A stretch of 7,849 nucleotides of DNA from an uncultured Clostridia bacterium. Lineage in GTDB: Bacteria > Bacillota > Clostridia > Christensenellales > Aristaeellaceae. Both the position numbers and the translations under genes were made by a program. Of the stretch, positions 5,209 through 7,849 are shown in pieces. Positions within the stretch are counted from its first letter, which is position 1; each line of letters begins with the position of its first letter. The stretch is taken from NCBI GenBank assembly GCA_934615235.1, contig CAKTTL010000115.1, positions 1 through 7,849 of the forward strand. The letters run 5' to 3'. The notes below the pieces were generated by a model. It had not been told where the DNA came from and made no database searches. It saw only the letters and a list, made by a program, of their open reading frames with translations.

Positions 5209-6707
5209 TGAAAAGGATCGCGGTTTGTCTTTTCCTCTGCCTGACGCTGTTTTTAACCGGCTGCGTCAGCAGCATGCCCGGCGAGCGGAAACGGGCCGCG
5301 CAGCCGCTGCCCACCGTACGCCCCGGCCCGGAGGCCCCTGTGGGCGATACGCAGTCCGGCCGCACGGTCAGCGCCGTGCTGTATCTGCCCAGCGACGACG
5401 GTTCCACGCTTTCCGCAACGGTGCGGGAGGTATACGTGGATGCGGGAGAATCGGAGCATGAGATGATCGTGCGCACGCTGCTGGAGATGATCTCCGAGAG
5501 CGTTTTCTCCGGCGGTCAGCAATTGCGGCTGGCTTCCGTCTCCTGCCCGGTGGAAGTGACGGGCGAAATTGCGACGGTGAACCTGAACACGTCTGCGCGC
5601 GTGCTGGGCATCGAGGCGCTTTACGCGCTGCGCATGGCCATTACCAACACGCTCACCGAACTGCCCGGCGTTCAGTATGTCAATACGCTCATCAACGGCT
5701 GGGATACCGGCCTGGACGTTGCGATGACGCTCCCGGTGGGCGTTATGGCGCGCTATCCTTCCGGCGATATCGCCGCTTTCTGGAGTCAGGTGGAAACCCA
5801 GCGCGCTGCGGAAAACAGCGAGCTGCAAAAGACGGCGGCGCTCTATTTCGCCTCGTCCGACGGCAGCGCGATGATGGCCGAGCCGCGCAACCTCACCTTT
5901 GAAAAGCGCGAGCAGGCCGTTTACGCGCAGAAGCTGCTGGAGGAACTTTCCGCCGGAGCGATGCAGCTGTCTGATACGCGTACGCTCGTGCCGCCGACGG
6001 ATTACTTCGAGCGCAACGCGGAACTGAACGAAGCCGGCGACGGCCAGCGCACTGTGGCGGTGTATTTCCGCGAGGAGGTGGACGACTTCCTCCTGCTGCG
6101 CGAGAGCACGCGCGCGCAGATGCTTATGACGATCTGCTACACGCTCACGAGCTTCATGCCGCGGCTGGACGGCGTGGTGGCGTATATCGGCGGCGTGCCG
6201 GTGACGGAGATGACGCTGCCCGACGGCAGCCTCTGGAGCGCCGGGGACGGCGTTTTGCGCCGCGACGCGTTTTCAGCCTTCGCGGCGGACGTGTGCAACA
6301 TCTATTACCCGCTTGCCGACGGGAGCGGGCTCATGGCCGAAAGGCGGCCGATCGCCCAGCGGTATCGTACCGCGCCGCGTCAGCTTCTGCGTGAGATGAT
6401 GCGCGCCCCCGGCAATCCGGCGCTCAGCGCCGCCCTGCCCGAAGGCGTGACGGATGCGGACGTGATCGGTGTGAAGATCGAAGGCGATACGGCGCTGATC
6501 AACTTCACGCAGAATTTCGCCTCCGCCTGCGCGGGCATGGACGCCACGCAGGAGCGGAACATGATTTACGCCATCGTCAACACGCTCACGGAGCTGGAGG
6601 GCGTCTCGCGCGTGCGCATGTACGTCGACGGCGAGCAGACGCAACTGGCGGGGCATCTGTTCCTGCCGGGCGAGTTTCTGCCCAACAGCGGGTTGATTGT
6701 GGAATAA
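5208..6707 (+). CDS. Lipoprotein with three GerMN-like modules
   Basis: This 499-residue lipoprotein has a signal ending in the lipobox LTGC with C19 as the lipid site. The ATG at 5208 is chosen over TTG 5205 because GGAGG (5196-5200) is 7 nt ahead and the start overlaps the previous stop as TGATG. Three GerMN-like repeats follow at about 54-180, 208-335 and 362-480. Each begins with an ALYF/VLYLP-type strand followed by D-G-S, and each closes with a helix and a short strand: ITNTLTELPGVQYVNTLING, CYTLTSFMPRLDGVVAYIGG and IVNTLTELEGVSRVRMYVDG. The third is closest to the family pattern; the middle one is most diverged. Known GerMN proteins usually carry one or two copies. The protein should lie on the outer face of the membrane next to the kinase sensor region. 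Ligand and partners are unknown. Confidence 0.87.
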   Translation: MKRIAVCLFLCLTLFLTGCVSSMPGERKRAAQPLPTVRPGPEAPVGDTQSGRTVSAVLYLPSDDGSTLSATVREVYVDAGESEHEMIVRTLLEMISESVFSGGQQLRLASVSCPVEVTGEIATVNLNTSARVLGIEALYALRMAITNTLTELPGVQYVNTLINGWDTGLDVAMTLPVGVMARYPSGDIAAFWSQVETQRAAENSELQKTAALYFASSDGSAMMAEPRNLTFEKREQAVYAQKLLEELSAGAMQLSDTRTLVPPTDYFERNAELNEAGDGQRTVAVYFREEVDDFLLLRESTRAQMLMTICYTLTSFMPRLDGVVAYIGGVPVTEMTLPDGSLWSAGDGVLRRDAFSAFAADVCNIYYPLADGSGLMAERRPIAQRYRTAPRQLLREMMRAPGNPALSAALPEGVTDADVIGVKIEGDTALINFTQNFASACAGMDATQERNMIYAIVNTLTELEGVSRVRMYVDGEQTQLAGHLFLPGEFLPNSGLIVE

Positions 6708-6716
6708 GGAGCGGGA

Positions 6717-7823
6717 ATGCAACGATTGATTCAGTCTGTCGCGCCGATGCGCGATATGTTTTATAAGCGTGCGGTCAATAAGTTTCTCGAGCAGCAGAAA
6801 GGGCTCGGCGTGGAGCTGGACGACGCGGCGGCCGTCGAGGCGCTTGGTTTTGCGCGTACCGTCGCGATCGACGCGTCGATTCTTCTCGAAGGGGACGAAC
6901 ATGTTCGCGGCGCGTGCGCGCCGTTTGCGCTCTGCCCTGTCTCGCGCCTGAAGCGCCAGCCCTCCTGGATGATGCTGACGGCGGGCGTGGCGCTGGGCTG
7001 CACGGATTATCCGCCGCTGGAAAAGTTCGCCGAGTCGATGAGCTTCGCGCCGGAGCGCATGGCGCGGCAGTATCCGCGCGTGGAGCGCATCCCGTACGAC
7101 GAGACGCGCGGCATAGAAACGACGGTGCACCGCGAGGGCGGCGGGCTGCGCTCGTATGCCAAGGGCGCGCCGGAGGCGGTGCTGGCGCGCTGCCAGAAGG
7201 TGCAGGAGGGCAAGGAGCGCCCCATGCTGGACTGTGATCGCGCAAAGGTGCTCGACGCGACGCGGCGCATCGAATGCGAGGGGCTGCAGGCGCTCGCGTT
7301 CGCTACCAAGCCGCTGGGGGAAACGGCGCAGGCGCCGGAGAGCGAGATGACGTTCCTGGGCCTTGTTGCGTTCGGCGACGCGCCTAATGAGGACGCGCCG
7401 CGCTACGCGCGCAGTCTGGGGGCTGTCGCGCGGACGGTGCTGATGTCCTCGCGGCCGCTGCCGGAGGGCGTTTTGCGCGCCACGGGAATGGTACGGCCGC
7501 AGGCGGGCGTCCTGACCGGCGGCGCAATTGCGATGATGGACAACGCTTCGCTTGCCGAGGAGTGCGACAAATGCGACGCCTTCGTCGCGGCGGACGAGGT
7601 GCAGCTGGCGCGAGTCGCTTCGGCGCTGCGCACGGCCAGTCGCGCGGACGTTCTCGCGCTCGGCGCGGACGCATACGGCACCGCGCGCGTTTCCCTTGAT
7701 GGAGGCGAAGGCTGCGCGCGCCTGCACGGCGGCCCCGAAATGCTTGCGAGTCTGATCCGGGCATGCAGAGGGTTTTTGAAGGAGAACGGGAGGGACGAAC
7801 CAGGGGGGAACCCCTTCCTTTAG
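6717..7823 (+). CDS. Soluble degenerate P-type ATPase-like protein (P/N domains only)
   Basis: This 368-residue protein has no signal peptide or transmembrane helix. AGGAG (6707-6711) overlaps the previous stop codon and lies 5 nt before the ATG, so translation is probably coupled to the lipoprotein gene. From about residue 38 to 349 it follows the cytoplasmic P and N domains of P2-type cation ATPases. AVEALGFARTVAID leads to D52 at the phosphorylation site, but the following KTGT is ASIL. RIPYDET, YAKGAPEAVLARC (K149) and EGLQALAFATKPL mark the N domain. LGLVAFGDAP keeps D221 of the DPP motif, TGD is replaced by S244-S-R, the P-domain lysine by L297, and GDGVND by G316-ADAYG. Actuator domain and all membrane helices are missing. 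It cannot be an ion pump, and phosphoenzyme chemistry is unlikely; nucleotide binding remains possible. A decaying pump fragment is less likely, given the intact frame and ribosome site. The last nine residues are largely encoded by the terminal palindrome. Actual role unknown. Confidence 0.72.
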   Translation: MQRLIQSVAPMRDMFYKRAVNKFLEQQKGLGVELDDAAAVEALGFARTVAIDASILLEGDEHVRGACAPFALCPVSRLKRQPSWMMLTAGVALGCTDYPPLEKFAESMSFAPERMARQYPRVERIPYDETRGIETTVHREGGGLRSYAKGAPEAVLARCQKVQEGKERPMLDCDRAKVLDATRRIECEGLQALAFATKPLGETAQAPESEMTFLGLVAFGDAPNEDAPRYARSLGAVARTVLMSSRPLPEGVLRATGMVRPQAGVLTGGAIAMMDNASLAEECDKCDAFVAADEVQLARVASALRTASRADVLALGADAYGTARVSLDGGEGCARLHGGPEMLASLIRACRGFLKENGRDEPGGNPFL

Positions 7824-7847
7824 GAAAAGGAAGGGGTTCCCCCCTGG
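7800..7847. repeat. Perfect 22-bp nested palindrome holding the last stop codon
   Basis: Arms 7800-7821 and 7826-7847 are exact complements around the loop AGGA (7822-7825). Each arm contains a smaller inverted repeat, GGGG-AA-CCCC (7805-7814) and GGGG-TT-CCCC (7833-7842), the same design as the element at 208-255. The TAG stop of the preceding gene (7821-7823) straddles arm and loop. It may end the operon transcript, but the window stops two bases past the stem, so a T tract cannot be judged. Confidence 0.75.
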
Positions 7848-7849
7848 AC

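Noticed and set aside
4207..6707. Spore germination receptor proteins
   Set aside because: The GerMN name comes from GerM, but the domain is found in many non-sporulation lipoproteins. No ger receptor genes are present, and the context is a two-component operon.
6717..7823. Functional cation-transporting P-type ATPase
   Set aside because: There are no membrane helices or actuator domain, and the KTGT, TGD, lysine and GDGVND motifs are all replaced.
6717..7823. Recent pseudogene or frameshifted pump fragment
   Set aside because: The frame is uninterrupted for 368 codons, starts with a coupled ribosome site and begins and ends near domain borders; recent decay would be expected to leave stops or frameshifts.

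Overview
The window reads as a high-GC chromosome segment from a Clostridia-type Firmicute. The clues are AGGAGG-type ribosome binding sites, a WalR-like OmpR-family two-component pair, a DacA/DacF-type penicillin-binding protein and GerMN-domain lipoproteins. A gut lineage such as Christensenellales or Oscillospirales is plausible, but this is a guess from composition and gene style, and no taxonomic marker is present.

Layout. Positions 1-274 carry no convincing gene. They hold a pair of 30-bp direct repeats, two GC-rich hairpins and a long nested palindrome (208-255). Positions 275-1753 (minus strand) encode an exported, membrane-anchored D,D-carboxypeptidase with intact SxxK, SGN and KTG motifs. 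The 284-bp divergent spacer (1754-2037) holds one recognisable promoter in each direction. From 2038 to 7823 (plus strand) runs a tightly packed five-gene operon. Its genes are an OmpR-family response regulator, a membrane HisKA histidine kinase, a lipoprotein with one GerMN domain plus an NTF2-like domain, a lipoprotein with three GerMN-like modules, and a soluble protein resembling the P/N cytoplasmic part of a P-type ATPase whose catalytic motifs are destroyed. Junctions are a 77-nt overlap, an ATGA overlap, a TGATG overlap and a 9-nt gap. The window ends in a second nested palindrome (7800-7847) that encodes the last residues and the stop codon of the fifth gene.

How the genes may work together. 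Regulator, kinase and GerMN lipoprotein in that order is the layout of the actinobacterial MtrA-MtrB-LpqB operon, where the GerMN lipoprotein LpqB modulates the kinase from outside the cell. By analogy the two lipoproteins here may be extracellular accessory sensors of the kinase. The divergent carboxypeptidase, which trims peptidoglycan stem peptides, would be a natural target or companion in a cell-envelope stress circuit. This is inference from gene order.

The most unusual element is the last gene (6717-7823). It spans the P-type ATPase region from just before the phosphorylated aspartate to the end of the P domain. It lacks all membrane helices and the actuator domain. It has lost KTGT after the aspartate, TGD, the P-domain lysine and GDGVND, yet it keeps KGAPE of the nucleotide-binding domain. 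It looks like a cytoplasmic pseudo-ATPase recruited into an envelope-sensing operon.
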